Part shown: positions 63,158 to 64,000 of the stretch, piece by piece | Numbering within the stretch: the first letter of the stretch is position 1 | How the letters are laid out: every line of letters begins with the position of its first letter | NCBI RefSeq assembly: GCF_947500985.1 | Contig: NZ_CANMTX010000002.1 | Coordinates: forward strand, 248,001 to 312,000 | DNA: 64,000 nt | Direction of reading: 5' to 3' | From: an uncultured Maribacter sp. | GTDB taxonomy: Bacteria > Bacteroidota > Bacteroidia > Flavobacteriales > Flavobacteriaceae | Position numbers and translations under genes: made by a program | The notes under the pieces: generated by a model | Told to the model about the DNA's origin: nothing | Database searches by the model: none | The model's input: only the letters and a program-made list of their open reading frames with translations

Positions 63158-63583
63158 ATGGAAATTAAAGAGATACAGGAAGAGATTATAGATGAATTTT
63201 CTATGTTCGATGATTGGATGCAGCGCTATGAGTACATGATCGATCTTGGCAAGTCACTTCCATTAATTAACGAAGAGTTTAAGACTGACGATAACATTAT
63301 TAAAGGTTGTCAAAGTAAGGTTTGGGTACATGCCGAATTAGAAGATAATAAATTGGTCTTCACTGCAGATAGTGATGCTATTATTACCAAGGGAATTATT
63401 GCCATTCTAATACGTGCATTTAGCAACCAAAAACCGCAGGATATTTTGGATGCCGATACGCAGTTTATTGATGAAATTGGGTTAAAAGAGCATTTATCGC
63501 CTACAAGGGCAAACGGTTTGGTAAGTATGATCAAACAATTAAAGTTATACGCAGTAGCGTATCAAACACAAATTGAAGACTAG
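63158..63583 (+). CDS. sufE: Sulfur acceptor SufE
   Basis: 141 residues. It accepts persulfide sulfur from SufS on C51 (IIKGCQSKVWV) and passes it to SufB. The N-terminal helix EIQEEIIDEFSMFDDWMQRYEYMIDLG is typical in its parts (MFDDWMQRYEYMIDLG). It sits 6 bp before the sufT-like gene and has its own promoter-like element. Confidence 0.94.
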   Translation: MEIKEIQEEIIDEFSMFDDWMQRYEYMIDLGKSLPLINEEFKTDDNIIKGCQSKVWVHAELEDNKLVFTADSDAIITKGIIAILIRAFSNQKPQDILDADTQFIDEIGLKEHLSPTRANGLVSMIKQLKLYAVAYQTQIED

Positions 63584-63589
63584 AAGATT

Positions 63590-63922
63590 ATGAGTGATGA
63601 AAATATAGCTGAAGACAGCGCAGAGTTAGGAGAGAAAATCGTTAAGATTTTAAAGAGCATATACGATCCAGAAATTCCTGTAGATATCTATGAACTTGGA
63701 TTAATCTATGATGTTTTGGTAAATGAAGATAATGAAGTTAAGATTTTAATGACACTTACATCTCCAAACTGTCCGGTTGCAGAAAGCTTGCCGGCAGAAG
63801 TAGAGGAAAAAGTAAAATCATTAGACGCTATTAAAGATGCTGAGGTTGAAATTACTTTTGATCCTCCTTGGACACAAGATTTAATGAGCGAAGAAGCAAA
63901 GTTAGAATTAGGACTTCTTTAA
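63590..63922 (+). CDS. SufT-like MIP18/DUF59 Fe-S assembly protein
   Basis: 110 residues, MIP18 family (DUF59; SufT/PaaD-like). Motifs: DPEIPVDIYELGLIYDV and LTSPNCPVAESLPAEVEEKV in parts, with the conserved Cys in PNCPVAE. Members help load Fe-S clusters onto target proteins. Tight coupling to sufE (6 bp) places it in the SUF pathway. Confidence 0.92.
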   Translation: MSDENIAEDSAELGEKIVKILKSIYDPEIPVDIYELGLIYDVLVNEDNEVKILMTLTSPNCPVAESLPAEVEEKVKSLDAIKDAEVEITFDPPWTQDLMSEEAKLELGLL

Positions 63923-63958
63923 AAACAGAAGTTTCATTCCGATTCAAAATACGCCGGT

Positions 63959-64000
63959 ATGCAAGATGAAATCGTAAATAAAGTTGCCCAGAGTAAACTG
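63959..64000 (+). CDS. Start of a DUF2480-like gene, partial
   Basis: ATG 63959 opens a frame to the window edge; the visible peptide is MQDEIVNKVAQSKL. This matches my memory of the DUF2480 N-terminus (ADEIVNKVANSKL), a small protein usually found after suf genes in flavobacteria. Only 14 codons are visible. Confidence 0.6.
   Translation, partial: MQDEIVNKVAQSKL

Overview
The window is chromosomal DNA from a member of the Flavobacteriia (phylum Bacteroidota), most likely a marine Flavobacteriaceae of the Maribacter/Zobellia/Arenibacter type. This rests on gene content and signals, not on a database search. It is A+T-rich, lacks clear Shine-Dalgarno sites, and carries repeated copies of the Bacteroidota promoter element TAnnTTTG. 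It also has the gliding lipoprotein gene gldH, a split ATP synthase operon without atpD/atpC, a three-gene succinate dehydrogenase with one cytochrome b, many lipoproteins, and outer-membrane barrels ending in aromatic residues. I see no prophage, insertion sequence, CRISPR array, rRNA or tRNA.

Layout. 1-5980: end of an upstream gene, then atpZ/I-like, a small membrane gene, atpB-E-F-H-A-G and a strong terminator. 6030-9736: MFS exporter, secreted alpha/beta hydrolase, ECF sigma factor with a coupled four-helix membrane protein, and a small lipoprotein. 9788-15509: flippase, dUTPase, TPR protein, DUF4292 lipoprotein, EnvC-like murein hydrolase activator (all envelope-related except dut) and an aldo/keto reductase. 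15661-18524: small membrane protein, lipoprotein hydrolase, a frameshifted lgt and a hotdog thioesterase. 18585-22729: HU-CCDC81/SPOR protein, dprA, trpS, plsC. 22759-26405 (minus): recA, lipoprotein, sigma factor, and a protein joining an anti-sigma-like head to an outer-membrane barrel. 26779-33531: trhO, ricT-gldH-PBP1A cluster, CoA-transferase pair. 33682-38648: a 35-codon gene, lipoprotein, GNAT, serine hydrolase, an aminotransferase broken by an in-frame stop, a DJ-1/PfpI protein and an unusual Vsr-like nuclease. 38715-42162 (minus): sdhCAB. 42349-49731 (minus): two M28 peptidase lipoproteins, a BNR-propeller protein, cupin, DUF2721 and a small protein. 49879-56513: aminopeptidase P, xth, a 57-residue membrane protein, brnQ, a CxxC microprotein, thiL and a Tat-exported oxidoreductase. 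57019-64000: SUF iron-sulfur operon sufA-B-C-D-(barrel)-S-E-T and the start of a DUF2480 gene.

How the genes work together. The window is mostly core metabolism and envelope biology: proton-driven ATP synthesis and succinate oxidation, Fe-S assembly that supplies SdhB and others, peptidoglycan synthesis and remodelling, lipid and lipoprotein maturation, and DNA repair/uptake (recA, dprA, xth, vsr, dut). Two sigma-factor modules probably watch the envelope.

Most notable for follow-up: (i) the same pair of 21-bp-spaced direct repeats sits just upstream of promoter-like elements of two unrelated microprotein genes (33576 and 53504); (ii) 7-bp-periodic intergenic repeats lie inside the atp and suf operons; (iii) a terminator-like hairpin follows atpE inside the atp operon; (iv) two otherwise well-conserved genes (lgt and an aminotransferase) each carry one disabling lesion; (v) a Vsr-like nuclease keeps its catalytic residues but lacks all zinc ligands; (vi) plsC and thiL look leaderless.
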